Below are positions 33,830 through 45,460 of a DNA stretch of 64,000 nt, piece after piece. Source of the DNA: Filosporella fistucella (lineage: Eukaryota; Ascomycota; Leotiomycetes; Helotiales); assembly GCA_030077755.1 (NCBI GenBank), contig JAQJZZ010000010.1:2046001-2110000 (forward strand), read 5' to 3'. The stretch's first letter is position 1, and each line of letters starts with the position of its first letter. Made by a program: the position numbers and the translations under genes. The notes under the pieces were generated by a model that worked only from the letters and a program-made list of their open reading frames with translations, ran no database searches and had not been told where the DNA came from.

Positions 33830-34972
33830 TTGTGAACTTTGAGACCTCCACAAGCACGTGGCGTCCAAGGGATGCCTTCTAGGATCGTTCTAGTGGCTAG
33901 CCTGACCAAATTATGTTCAAGCGTACGAGATATACTTCTGGATGAAACAAAATCCACACTGGAATTGGTGGTTGGATTTTATTGGAGGGCGGGCTGATAT
34001 CTGCGATGCGTAATTTGAGGAAAGATAATATTCGCCATACGACAATTGTGGAATTTGGCTCTTTCCAAGGAGGGAGAGCGTCTATTTATGCGATATCAGC
34101 GACCAGGACCTGTAAATAATCTTTCTCTTGTCTTCTTGGATTATTCTTGATGGATCAAGCGTGTACGGTTGGCACGTCCCAGAACAGCTGTAGGGATCGT
34201 CGCCCCATATGCTTACATGCATTGTGGTCACCTTGAAGACGTGCCAAATTTGGAGCAGAGTTCTCTCCATCACCACGGTCAGCAGATGAGTACCGTGATT
34301 GCGACTATGGGACCCGAAATCGATCATCCAAAAACGCGAAGCAGAAAGGGGGGGAGCTAAAAATGGCATCTGATGCTTGCAACCGTAGGGATGGCATTTT
34401 CGGCACCTTCTATTCTTGATTATCCTTGTAGATCAATGGTATGTAAATTTAATGCATGCCATTAGATTAGAACTTTTCATCTTAGTGATATTGCAATAAG
34501 GTCATGAATCAATCCAGACATCTTGCTGCCATCAAATAACGTGACTTACTGACACTTGTGTCAGGCGTTGATTGATTGTTTCCTAAGTCTTATTACGCAT
34601 TATGCCCCTTAGTACCTTGTTCTGCACCCTGTTTCTGCACCCTGGCTTGATTTGAGCCCGGTACCCTACTTCAGCTGGTGCCAATTTTAGCTCCTCGTGG
34701 CCACAGCTTACGGATCTGACCTCGCTTTGCAAGTTAAGATCAGCTGCAGCACAATCACATTGCGGACGAGGCCATGAAAACCCCTAATAAACACGATGGC
34801 AATGGCTATAAGCCAATTGATAATTCTGAAGGAGACGAGAAAGAAGCAATAGGATGGATGATGAGTTGTCGTGCCCCTAACAAATGAATAATCCTTGGCG
34901 TTAAGAAAACTACCCCGGAAAAGAAAACAAGAACCCGTAAATGCCTTCAGAAACTTGCCTGGGGACGTTGAA
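33830..34972. other. Intergenic with two minisatellite units (locus 2)
   Basis: 34,617-34,648 holds two or three 13-bp-type units (TTCTGCACCCTG). A 95-codon open run at 34,082-34,369 on the minus strand has unordered composition and was not called. Nothing else supported. Confidence 0.5.
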
Positions 34973-36797
34973 TTATTCTGACTTTGCCGATAACGAAGAA
35001 GTCCAAGTGAACTCCTCATCCACAGCCGGCCTTTTCTTCTCGCTGTCATACCTAAATCCCTGCTCCGTCTGCAACTCCCTCTCCAAGCTAATCTCCCTCG
35101 TCCATACCAGACTCGCAATAAACGCTGCCCCAGCCAGCACACACATAATACACCACACCATCCTTAAGCTCTCAATATAAGCCTTAATCACCACCTCCTT
35201 CATCACCCCTTCCTCCCCGTTATCGCTCCACGCTTTCACGACCTGCACGAACGAACTTGCATCCCGGGACCATTCATCTGCAAACGCCGAGTATGCGGTA
35301 GCGAGTATTTTCTTCTTTAAGACATTCTGGAAGATAACGCCAGAGATGGCAACACCGAGCGTTTGCCCGAAGGCCCGGAAGAAGCTATACATAGCGCCAG
35401 CAAAAGGCAAGTCGGCGTTGGAGGCCGAGGCTTGGGCGGCGAAGCCTTGTGCGCTAAAGAGCATACCGAGACCGATGCCAGCGATGAGGGATGGTGAGAT
35501 CCAGGAGGGTATATTGGTTGAGTGGTTAAGGCAGATAAGGTGGCCTATGCCGAGGGTTGTAAGGAACCATCCGATCCAGAGTGAGGGCCTGTATTGACCG
35601 GTCTTTGTGATTACAAGGCCGACGACAACGGCAGCCGGTGCGACGGTGAAGGTGAAGGGAAAGATGGCGATGGCGGAGATGATAGGTGAGTAGTTTTTCG
35701 CCACCTCGAAGTAGAGGGGCATGTAGTAGAGGAGCGACCAAACGATCAGGCCTTGGGCTAGGGTACCGATGTAGGCGACAATGGCAGTGGGAGTGTTGAA
35801 GAGGGTGCGTCGTATGAGTGGCTCGGTGGATATATAGACAGAATACAGGGTGAACCCGATGAGGCCGAAGATTCCAAGGAGAAGTGGGACAAGAGTTCGC
35901 CATGAGGACCAGTCGTACATTACACCACCCTGAAAATGTCAAATTAATGCATTGAATAGACCGCGGATGGTATACTGACCCATGTTACTGGAACGAGACA
36001 GCTTGTCAACGCAGCGACGAACAGGAAGGAACCAAACCAGTCGAAGGTGCGTAATTTCGTGCTGATCGATCCTTCCTTGATATATAGCCTGAGACAAATA
36101 GGGATCCCTATAGCAGCGATCACGCAGAATGGAATATTGAGCCAGAAAATCCACCGCCAGGTGACCTTCTCCGCGAAAGCGCCGCCGATAACAGGACCGA
36201 TGACAGATCCAATGGCCCATTGGAGTGAAATTATGGCCATGTATTTACCTCGCTCTCGGAGAGTAACCATATCGGTAATAACAACATAGGTAAGGGCGAC
36301 AAGGCCCCCGCCCCCGACACCTTGCACACATCTTCCCACGAGCAATAGGGACACCTTATTAGCAATCGATGCGATGATAGTGCCTATAGTGAAAAAGAAC
36401 AGGGCAGCTAGAAGAACCGGCTTTCGACCGATAATGTGTGAGAAGGATGCCCATGAAGGTTGAAAGACTGTCGAGCATCTGTGATTCTGTAAGTACTCAT
36501 ATGTGAAGTAAGAGGTTGCCTCGAGCTTACAAGAGAAACGAAGTCCCCACCCAGAAAGCTTGGATGGCAGTGGTGCCTTTCAATTCTGTAGCTATTATCT
36601 TCAAGTATAATTAGTACAGCATCGGGACAGCTTGAGTAGTCTCTTACAGGTAATGCTACGGAGAGAATGGTGGCATCAATAGCACATATAAGATTAAGGA
36701 GTGCCAAAGTCCCAAATGTTCCATAGAATCTCCATCCCCTCTTTACCGAAACCAGTTGCCCCTCCATTTCAACTTCGGCAATATCGCCAGCTTGCAT
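34973..36797 (-). CDS. MFS drug-efflux transporter, DHA2-like (14 helices)
   Basis: Join of 36648..36797, 36531..36598, 35980..36478 and 34973..35929; 557 aa. Helix 1 follows a short cytosolic lead (GTFGTLALLNLICAIDATIL). Typical family motifs are present: the loop 2-3 region SFSHIIGRKPVLLAALFFF, RCVQGVGGGGLVALTYVVIT in helix 4, and motif C GSVIGPVIGGAFAEKVTWRW in helix 5. The C-terminal half has the extra helices of the 14-TM group (FIYMPLYFEVAKNYSP-type; GIGLGMLFSAQGFAAQASAS). It likely exports small toxic molecules across the plasma membrane by proton antiport. No biosynthetic cluster is next to it. All introns are 46-52 nt with standard signals. Confidence 0.85.
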
Positions 36798-37357
36798 AGT
36801 TCCAACGGGGTGTGTGAGAGTTCGAGCTTCGTATAGGCAGGTAAGGACCTTGGAACGAAGTACAGTGGCTTTATATTTAACTTCAACCTCGACAGATAGT
36901 AGGAAAGAAGGGATGAAAGCACGATAGTGGTGTACAGAAGAGGAGGATACTTGTGATCACTTGTAGTGCTGCGATTGAGCTTAGTTATGTAATCTGACAG
37001 AAAGATTTTCTTCATTAGACCCTTCACACAATATCCAATCCCTCGGGTGGTGGCAATATATTCTCCATAACAATCTAAGGCAGACAGAGATCCAAATACG
37101 GCTCGTTGTTAATAACAACTGCCGATTTTCTCGTTGTCAATTTCTTGGGTGGAATAAGGACTACTTTCAGTGGTTGGGACCCAGGTTGTGAAGGAGTGTG
37201 GGGCTAGGAAATAAGCTTGCATTACTGATAGCTCGCATTCTCTCACTTTTGCAGGCATTTGTTGTGTTGTGGTAGTCAACTTAACCTCTGATTGTAGCTT
37301 ACATGACGTTCAGAACTAAGCGCGTGGTGACTAGCGAATCAAATGTGTTTGTCACAG

Positions 37358-37416
37358 TTTCTGCACCCTTGTTCTGCACCCTGTTCCTGCACCCTTGTTC
37401 TGCACCTTGTCTGCGC
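37358..37416. repeat. 13-bp-type minisatellite, locus 3
   Basis: Four to five imperfect units (TTCTGCACCCTTG, TTCTGCACCCTG, TTCCTGCACCCTTG, TTCTGCACCTTG) of 13-14 bp, in the shared spacer between the MFS gene and the secreted protein. The rest of 36,798-37,689 holds no gene. Confidence 0.75.
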
Positions 37417-37689
37417 CCCGCCTTTCTGCCGTGGTCTGGGAAGGATTAAAAGTTCGGATGAAATTATATTCGAACCATCCATCTCCTTTGCCTCAAATTA
37501 ATGAAGCAGGGACCGGATTCGCAACTGATATCACTGATAAGCACTGGGATACAGACTGCACATCTCGCAAGATGCAAGAGTGCTTTGCCGCCACATTTAC
37601 TCTGCCTCGAACTAAATTATATTTAAAGCTTTCCAAAGACCTTGTTGAGACCTTATTCCAGTGATTTCTAAGCAGCATATGTTCTGAAA

Positions 37690-38706
37690 ATGGTTATTAT
37701 TCGCCTTACTTTCCTTTGGCTCTGCAGCCTTACCAATACCTTCCTGAGAACTGCTGTACCATCGACATCGTCGCCCAATCCCACCAGCCAGCCCCATTAC
37801 ACATTTGACGAACTCTACAACCTTCAAGTCAAATTCTTGGATAATTTCATCTACCCAGCAGACGTCACCCAAGCAAGGTCTATCAACTCAACTCTGCTAG
37901 CAGAAGATGTTCAAGGGCGGATTGACATCACAAGAACATTTGACGGCCGAGAGCTTAACACTGAGTATCTCTTTGGGCTTTTTGCAAACCTCGCGGCAGA
38001 TCCTCAATCCATCAGCTTATTAGGAGTTCCAATTTCATATGAAATCTTGCATTTCGCTGCTAATGAATACGTCACTTCGGCTGCTACTCGATTCATGTTC
38101 AATTTCACCAGCCTCGGTCTCATTGTACCTATTGAGATTGATAGTTGGAATACTTGGAATAAAGATGGGCAGATTACGCAATATGATGGGAGCTTCAAGT
38201 ATTGGCAATGGACGGTTGATTATATAATTGCTTCAAGGTATTCTCTCAGCTTCCTATCTATGTTTAGAATTTGTCTAAGCCCAGCAGTGCCTCTTTATTC
38301 AACGCCTCGTCGGCTACTCAAGTGGTTGAAATCCTCACTAGAGCATTAGCAAGCAGTATTTGTGAAACAGCAACAACTTACTGCAATGGTACGAATACAC
38401 AGTATAGCAGCGTGCCGGCATGCTACCAGTATCTCACTGAGGAAGTACGGTTTGGCGAGGCGTATGAATTGGGTAGGGATACTTTATTGTGCAGAATGGT
38501 GCATCAAAATATGGTACCATTTAGGCCATCTGTGCACTGGTATGTTGATTCTTGACTTGAAAGACTATAGATTACTAACTCCTTCGAGCCCTCATATCGG
38601 GCCTTCAGGCGGTGGATACTGCACTGATGACAGGACCTATGTTGGGACTGTGGAGGAGAATTATTTCAACATTTCTTTCCTACCCTTTGCGCATCTCAAG
38701 CGTTAG
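37690..38706 (+). CDS. Conserved fungal secreted protein, likely SnoaL/NTF2-like
   Basis: Join of 37690..38237, 38285..38539 and 38589..38706; 306 aa. The N-terminus MVIIRLTFLWLCSLTNTFLR is a signal peptide. The body (DELYNLQVKFLDNFIYPADV; EDVQGRIDITRTFDGRELNT; NEYVTSAATRFMFNFTSLGL; GSFKYWQWTVDYI) has the layout of the NTF2-like alpha+beta barrel seen in SnoaL-type proteins; that fold is my inference. The C-terminal half is Cys-containing (ETATTYCNGTNTQYSSVPAC; LLCRMVHQNMVPFRPSVHC; SGGGYCTDDRTY) and several N-glycosylation sequons are present. I recognise it as a widespread fungal secreted family of unknown function. Splice joins keep frame and motifs. Confidence 0.75.
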
Positions 38707-38814
38707 GTGTTGTGTTAGATGTTGGAATGGTGTATGGGGCAGCTTGGGTAGAATATCTTTTGATAACCCGGCATTACTCTGAGCATAGGCTAGGAGGTAG
38801 TACGTTGGTTATAA

Positions 38815-39340
38815 TAATTTGTTGCATAACTACTTGTTACACAACAGCCCGTTGCACAACCATTTATTATATAACAACCCGTTGCACAACGCCCTGTTTT
38901 ATAACTACTTGTTCCACAATAACTCATTGCATAACTACTTGGTGCATAACAGCCCGTTGCACAACCATTTGTTGTACAACAACCCGTTGCACAACGCCCT
39001 GTTACATAACTACTTGGTGCATAACAGCCCGTTGCACAACCATTTGTTGTACAACAACCCGTTGCACAACGCCCTGTTACATAACTACTTGTTGTACAAC
39101 AACCCGTTGCACAACGGCCTGTTACATAACTACTTGTTGCATAATAACTCGTTCTATAACTACTTGTTGTACAACAACCCGTTGCACAACGCCCTGTTGC
39201 ATAACTACTTATTCCACAATAACTCGTTGCATAACTACTTGTTGCACAACAGCCCGTTGCACAACCATTTATTGTATAATAACCCGTTGTATAACGCCCT
39301 GTTACATAACTACTTGTTGCACAGTAACCCGTTGCAATCA
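38815..39340. repeat. 15-bp minisatellite, about 35 units
   Basis: Consensus RTTGYAYAACNNYYY with higher-order blocks (GTTGCACAACCATTT, GTTGTACAACAACCC, GTTGCACAACGCCCT, GTTACATAACTACTT recur in the same order). The period is a multiple of three, so several frames on both strands stay open (for example LLHNN/PLHN or TTCC-rich runs). These are not evidence of a gene. It starts about 110 nt after the stop of the secreted-protein gene. Confidence 0.92.
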
Positions 39341-39461
39341 CTTGAGCTCTGGGCCAATTTATATTGTGGTTCCAGAATCTTGGGTCGGAGTCACGGGAAG
39401 GTTGGGACGGGGCTATTGGCCAGTAAGAGAGATAAGTGAACAGTTGTTATCAAAATTGAAT

Positions 39462-40687
39462 CTATGGAAGCGACAAAATATCCCAGTGCGTACCTGCTGC
39501 GATTATAGCACAGAAAACATGAGTCTTGAAACATTTTGCAAGTGGTTCCTTGGGAATAAAATCGTGCTTGTTCTTGATTAGCGGGATATCCTCGATTCTC
39601 TAGGACGGGAAACCTTACGTTCTTCAATTGCTCCAAGGATTGGTACTGGGTAGCACTCAGAAAATCCTTGATGCCGGAGCCATCCTTCCATTTTTCCGGG
39701 CTTTGTAATTCCGTAGAATGAGGACTTAGTATGTACGTCGTGGGCTCCATTAGCTCCATCATAACAAATCCGAGGCTAAGGATATCGTCTCGTCTACTCC
39801 CTGCTGTGATATTTTTGCTCCGAGCAAAAGATTCCCCAATATTGGCTGGTATATATTAGCGAGAATTACGCAAAGCCGAAATAGACTTACCAATTTTCAC
39901 CATTCCATCACGGTTGAGAAGGATTGTACAGCAGCTCAACTCGCCGTGATATAGAGAGAGCTCCTCGTGTATATACAAGAGTCCCAACACTAGCTGTTTT
40001 TGGTAAGCAAAGGCTCCGCTTGTACGGTTAGGGCTGGCTTACCTCCCTACAGATTGCTGCGATCTGCAAGGGTTTAAACGGGGCTTGTAATATACTAGTA
40101 ACATGTCGGAGCGAGATGTCCATTTGTTCGTAGATAATCACTAGATCATCATTCTCAAAGTACGACTCTCTAACATTAACAACATGGTCACTTGTGAAAG
40201 GTTGCATCCCACGCATTAAGCTTTTGTCAGCCCCAATGTTTAATCTCTTGATCGCGACCAAGTTGCGCTCCCTGGTGTTATCACATCCGATAATGGCCGA
40301 TCCAGCCTGGTCAAAAACCATGAATTCGTGGTAGGCCACTCGTGGGGGAGTCCTTATTTGCTGTTCTATTCTCGGGTATCTTGATCCAGTGACTTTATTT
40401 CCATTATAAGCTGAGTCAGACCGCTTTGCTGGAGAGCTTGAAGATGACGATGAGGTGCTTTGTAAACTATGCCTGGTGGTGTTCTTCGGCAAACCTTGAG
40501 ATGCCAGCTGCGGTTTTCTGCTGGCCTGCTGTGTGGATCTCTCTTTCTTAGAGTCACCTCTGGCATAGATTCCCTTGCGTGATGCTGGAATGGGGGGTGG
40601 TAGGGGAATATGACCGCCAAGAGGGGTTGATCCCTCTGGATTGCTGCCGGGAAAGAGCGAGAGGGGTCTGCCGCTTGCAGATGCCAT
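39462..40687 (-). CDS. Protein-kinase-like protein, predicted pseudokinase
   Basis: Join of 40043..40687, 39891..39993, 39619..39845 and 39462..39566; 359 aa. A disordered N-terminus (1-110, Ser run at 79-85) precedes a kinase fold. Beta-3 lysine is kept (LVAIKRLN, Lys147) and the alpha-C/beta-4-5 region is clear (DHVVNVRESYFENDDLVIIY). The glycine loop is missing. HRD is replaced by HGE (LYHGELSCCTILLN, 231-233). DFG is absent (VKIGANIGESF). The C-lobe is short (RRDDILSLGFVMMELMEPTT), ending HDFIPKEPLAKCFKTHVF. Without the catalytic Asp and metal Asp it should not phosphorylate; a scaffold or decoy role is inference. It is divergent from the DUF3723 gene 300 bp away. Confidence 0.75.
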
Positions 40688-40987
40688 GGTTCGGTTCAGA
40701 AGGGTCAAAGGTCTTAGTTACAGACTAGAAGCAGTCTCGCGGGGAGAAATTTCTGGTGAAATATTGTGCCTGAACACGTTGTATTATCATTATATAGTCA
40801 CTTCTAGGGGAGAGGTAATACATTTGGTCACCCCAGCAGGGTCCCGTTTAGGTCCCCCTCGAGCTCGCAGTTAAAAATAGATAGACAGAACATTGAGTAA
40901 GGAAAGGGTGATACAAAGAAGAAGGAACTACCGGGAAATGTTTTGATGAAGAGTTCCCTCTCAGACGCTGAATAGATTCACTTTATC
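40688..40987. promoter_or_regulatory. Shared promoter of the pseudokinase/DUF3723 pair
   Basis: 300 bp between the two divergent start codons, so both 5' regions must lie here. TATATAGTC at about 40,792 is a TATA candidate. No repeat present. Co-regulation is likely from the geometry but not shown. Confidence 0.4.
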
Positions 40988-43900
40988 ATGGACGGCCTTT
41001 CAGCGACAGATTTACGAACTTTTCGGGAGAAAAGCCGGGCATTCATGGGCTCAGTAAAAATCCCACTTGATAAGCTGCAACATGAGGAGCTTCCTGACAA
41101 CCCGCGACAACTTGACGAGAAGAATGTCACTAGGTTGTTGGGCATCTTTCAGAGTCCCGAGATTGGCTGTCAGCGCCGGGATTCCGACAATCACGTGCCT
41201 GTGCTGATATCTCGATCGGCTCTGCCGTCAAGACCTCTGGGAGTCGATAAAGACTTTCAATTGCTCAATCCCCACCATCCTCTCACATTCTTGCACGGAA
41301 AACATCGCATTGAAGCGGCCCGCAAATTCTTCGCAGGGAATGACAGGTGGTGGATTGCTGATCTCTATTCTGACGGTCTGTGGCTCTATTTTCATTATCG
41401 AAAGACACTCCCAGCTAACGAATCCAGACCTCAGTCTTCAGGTTAAGAACGTACTACGTGAACATGATCCTAGCTGCACGAAATTCTGCGACGGGGACAT
41501 CCTCCGGCAGATCCGCATCTCTACCATACAGGGAGATACAGCGCGAAGAGAGAAATTCCTTGCCCGGCTCTCAGAAAGCAAGCAGGATTATGTGAGGCGC
41601 CTAGAGGCCCTGCCAAAGCGGTTCTGGGATAGCCTGGACGCGCTGATCCCGTTCGCCGGACTGTGGCCAGCCATACTGATAGGGACGTTCTCACGGCTCT
41701 TGAATCTGCACTGCCCCGAGGTACTCGGTCTTCCCTAAATACCTTTCGCCCCTACTGACAGAGCGTAGGAAATGACACGTTATTTACGTCGAGTTAAGGC
41801 GACGATGGCCTATATTATCGGTGAGAATGAAAATGACTGGCTGCTGATCGATGCTAACACGGCTTTTCTTCTCCAGGGCCTCTGCCCCGGCTTATCCCTC
41901 GAGGATCGTGCGTTCATTCAGATGCGAATGCTATCAGGAGAGCTTTTTCCTACAATCCAAGACGACAATGCTCGCTCGCAGATACTTGAGCGCATCTGTT
42001 CGATAAATTATGTCATTGTTACAATACACACATTCCTGGAAGATACGAAGCACCTCGAACCATGCACAAGGATATTGAAGAAAGTTCTGCCAGGCAAAAG
42101 TAAGGGCTCTCTCTCGCAGTATTTCCAAGCCCTGCACAACGGTCAGCCGAATATCAAAGTCCAAGTCACTGAATCTTCGTCTGATGATCGAACATCCTCT
42201 AGTGCCTCCTGGGTAGCATATCGTGTGCTCTGGCTCCTCGCCCTAAGGCATTTTCCCGAAATGGACGGGCAAGCACCTCGGAAAGACGTTGATAAGCGCG
42301 GCATACGGAAGCTAGGGCTGCAGCCTCAATGGTGGATTGAGATTTCCACACTAGCCCTGGGAAATGGATATAAAGGTATACGTGAATTGTACTGTGATCT
42401 CAAGGCAGCAGATAGTAGCGAGATCGAAGACTGCGTACGAAGGATTCGGCCTTCAATGGATCAAGAAGTAAGGCGACGAAAGGTGCAACTCATATATCAA
42501 ATCATTGGAGACTCCGAGTATGGAGAAACGATAACAACCATCCCCGAGTTAACCTCAGATCGCGAGAATGACAGACCAAATATCTCAGACAAACGTGGCC
42601 GACCAGATATCTCATATAGATGTGGCCTACCACACGGCAGTGCTTTCCAAGCATACGAAGGCTGCCTTTTCTTTGACCATATATATTCAACTTCATACGA
42701 CACTGCACCCAAGCGATACCTCACATCATTTTCCATTACACGAGACTTCTTTCACAGCTTCTTCGGTACCGCTGAGGACGACTTAGACCAACCGAACTTA
42801 TTTCGTTTGCCGCGCGACAACTATGTCAGGGGTCAAGAAGAAGAGGAAAGAATGCAAGACGTCGACGATGCAGAAGGACCACCTGCGAACCGGCTCCCGG
42901 CTCCGCCACTCCCACCTGACATTCCCCTGCCATCAAGTCCTACGAGACCCGTGGAAAGCACGGACAGCACTGTCACCACGTATGGTATCCCGCCGATGCA
43001 GAATTCGCGGAGCCCAGACAGATATCAGAGGTTCAATCAGAGGGGCCGCTCTGCTAGCCCTACCACTCATTCGCACCGCTCAGCACAACCAAGAAAGCGC
43101 TCAAACTCGACCGACCGACAACGTAGACGGGATTTGACCAGCCCTCGTAGCGGAGATTCCCGTATCAGAGATACCATCTTCCCCGGTTCTGCGCAACAAC
43201 TACTTCTTGCAGGTCCACCTATAGAAAGCACCCAGGTTGCTACTGTCTCGGAAGATGTATCAATGGAAGACATGGAAATTGTCCCATGGGCCCCCCCTTC
43301 AGCAGGACAATTAGTAAACAAAGCGCGTACCGCCGTCGCGTCAAGGTCAAGAAGCCTAGATGGACGCCGCAAGGTCCGTTCTACAAGTCCTACTATTGAT
43401 ACACACCGTTTAGAGCGACGAAGAGAAGGATCAACATCGTCTCATCGCGAGAGACAACGGAGTCGAGGCTCAGGCACTTCTCTTGAAGACATGGAGATTG
43501 TCCAATGGGTTCCCCCTCCGCGGACTGCAGCTGAACCGCTTGTACAGCATAGCCATTCCGCTACCATCCCGTCAGTATCTACGCTTCCAGCTGCCCAACC
43601 ATCGGCAGCACCTATATTCAGTCAAGAGATCCGAGATAGAACCTTCTCTACGTTTCCAGATATCCGGCTGTCTGCGGCACCTATGCTCACTTTTAGTGAG
43701 GAGACTATGGCCTCTGCGGTCTTCAGCCAGGAGGCTCAAAGTGGAACTATCTCGGCCCTTGCATCTGCTCAACCAGCTGCGGCAAATATGTCCGTGCTTA
43801 AGCAGGATATTCAAGATAGAACCATCTCTACACTTCCAGCTACTAAGTCATCTGCAACACCTTTGCTCCTATTTGGGCAGGAACGATTAATTGAAGACAT

Positions 43901-44552
43901 AACTATCTCTTTACAGGATGCTTCACGATTGATTCTCCGTCGCCAGACAAGAACAGCGGCGAGGTCGTTCATGGTGCTCTCTCTTGCCGGGAGGGATCAC
44001 TTCCATGTACGTAAAGCTGATCCGACTGATGCCGTCTCCATGGTCAATGCTCTGCAGCTGCAGTCTGAGGCTCCAACCATTACCCTTGCCGTTGCGAGCG
44101 ATCAAGGCAAGCGAATCAAGCTGGCTGCTCCTACAACCATCCTTGAGGAAGCTCGTGCCCAGAAGCTCGATATGGCGCTCGTAGTCTCGAGGCTGAATGC
44201 TGGGGAAGTAATTCGCCGATTAGAAGATTTCGAAGAACCGGGCCAGGAACTGCGTCACAAGGAACTTCAACCTAGTCTTACCGTCAACGAGATGGTGAAA
44301 CGTAACGGCAGACCCATTCAGATTTCAATTTGGGACGGAAGTAATTGGAAGATCACGGCGAAAAATGTCACTTATAGCCTAACGGAGGAGAAGGTAAGGT
44401 TTTACATGTTAAAGGTCAAAGGTGTCCGCCCTTATGACTGTGAGGGGACTCGTCTCAATATTGAAGATTGCTTTCGTGGTGCACAAAAGGACTCTCCCCC
44501 GACACTTTATCTCTGCCTTCCAGAACAAGCCAGTTCTGCCATTGAGCTCTAA
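40988..44552 (+). CDS. DUF3723-family protein
   Basis: Join of 40988..41375, 41428..41720 and 41769..44552; 1154 aa. The DUF3723 region spans about 30-600: PLTFLHGKHRIEAARKFFAG (recalling the ParB-like GxxRxEAA motif), NDRWWIADLYSDD, KRFWDSLDALIPFAGLWPAI, GLSLEDRAFIQMRMLSGELF, SASWVAYRVLWLLALRHFPE, and the closing KRYLTSFSITRDFFHSFFG. Residues about 620-850 are Arg/Ser/Pro-rich with repeats (EDMEIVPWAPP / EDMEIVQWVPP; RDRTFSTFP / QDRTISTLP). A small globular C-terminus follows (ISIWDGSNWKITAKNVTY). Biochemistry is unknown; the family is often found as cargo of Starship elements. The first intron's donor GTCTGT is unusual but restores the family motif. Confidence 0.8.
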
Positions 44553-44663
44553 ACCTCTGCGGCGGCGCCTTTTATACCTGCCTTCCATCTTCACCGCAGT
44601 AGACTAGTGCCTAATAATGCTATTCCACTTATGTTGTCTACTTAAAAAGCTTGAAACACGTAT

Positions 44664-45152
44664 TTAATATCTCAACATAGTCAAAGCCTCAGCTACCTCT
44701 TTTACCCGCTCATCAAAATTTACAACCACTTTTCCAGGGACTTCTACCAAACCCTTGAGGTGGTTCTCATCAGCAGCAAGCTTTCCTAATATCACTGATT
44801 GTATCTCTAACATGCATTCTTTAACATCCAGCTCCTCCAAGAGCTCAAGGTTCTCTCCCGATTGCTCCTCCACTTGCTGTCGCACCTTAGCCCGCTTCTG
44901 GAGGTACAATACCTTCTTCTCTTTGAACCCATCCTCGAGGCTGTTGAACTTCTTTCGAGCATAGGGCTTTACTCTCAAAGCTGTCGTCGAACCCTTCAGC
45001 CCTCTACTCGCATTGACTTTGATCTTTACGGATGGAGGAAGATTAGTACGCGGGTGATGATTGTGTGACTCCGTAGATTCGGACATCTGGTTTGGAGACA
45101 ATTTAAGTTGCAGTAGACCGTGAAATTTTCGTGGCCCCGTAACTTCCGACAT
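44664..45152 (-). CDS. Small coiled-coil protein with duplicated start region
   Basis: 162 aa from ATG at 45,152 (MSEVTGPRKFHGLLQLKLSP), or 140 aa from the second ATG at 45,086 (MSESTESHNHHPRTNLPPSV). The two start regions are a tandem duplication of about 65 nt (CAACTTAATTATC.. and CAACTTAAATTGTC..). The body has a basic stretch (KGSTTALRVKPYARKKFNSL) and long helices (KRAKVRQQVEEQSGENLELL). Convergent with the DUF3723 gene, 111 nt apart. Family not recognised. Confidence 0.5.
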   Translation of the reverse strand: MSEVTGPRKFHGLLQLKLSPNQMSESTESHNHHPRTNLPPSVKIKVNASRGLKGSTTALRVKPYARKKFNSLEDGFKEKKVLYLQKRAKVRQQVEEQSGENLELLEELDVKECMLEIQSVILGKLAADENHLKGLVEVPGKVVVNFDERVKEVAEALTMLRY

Positions 45153-45433
45153 GGTGTTTGAAGATAATTAAGTTGAATAAGTGCAGACAATATGCGGCCC
45201 GAGGCTGAGTTCTCAATGTTACTGAGCAATGTGGGTAGGATGGTGGCCCATATTGGAATCGCTCAGACATGGTCTGAGCAAAAAAGTTGTGACGCAGCAT
45301 TCGTAATTACCGATTCTAAGTTTGGGCTTCGGAGCCAGAATTGGCCTCTCCAAACCTTCGCAGTTAATCCCCAGTCAAGTAATATTTGTAAGCGCTACTG
45401 TAAGGTTTGCGCCCTGCAATAGGTATTCTCTGT

Positions 45434-45460
45434 CTCTGCACCCTTGTCTTTGCACCCTCT
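45434..45460. repeat. 13-bp-type minisatellite, locus 4 (2 units)
   Basis: TCTCTGCACCCTTG and TCTTTGCACCCTC in tandem; the smallest of the five loci. Confidence 0.55.

Noticed and set aside
38712..39581. Long reading frames of 180-290 codons on both strands rich in Thr/Cys/Tyr or His/Asn/Leu
   Set aside because: They are a by-product of the 15-bp tandem repeat, whose period is a multiple of three; no ATG context, promoter or splice support.
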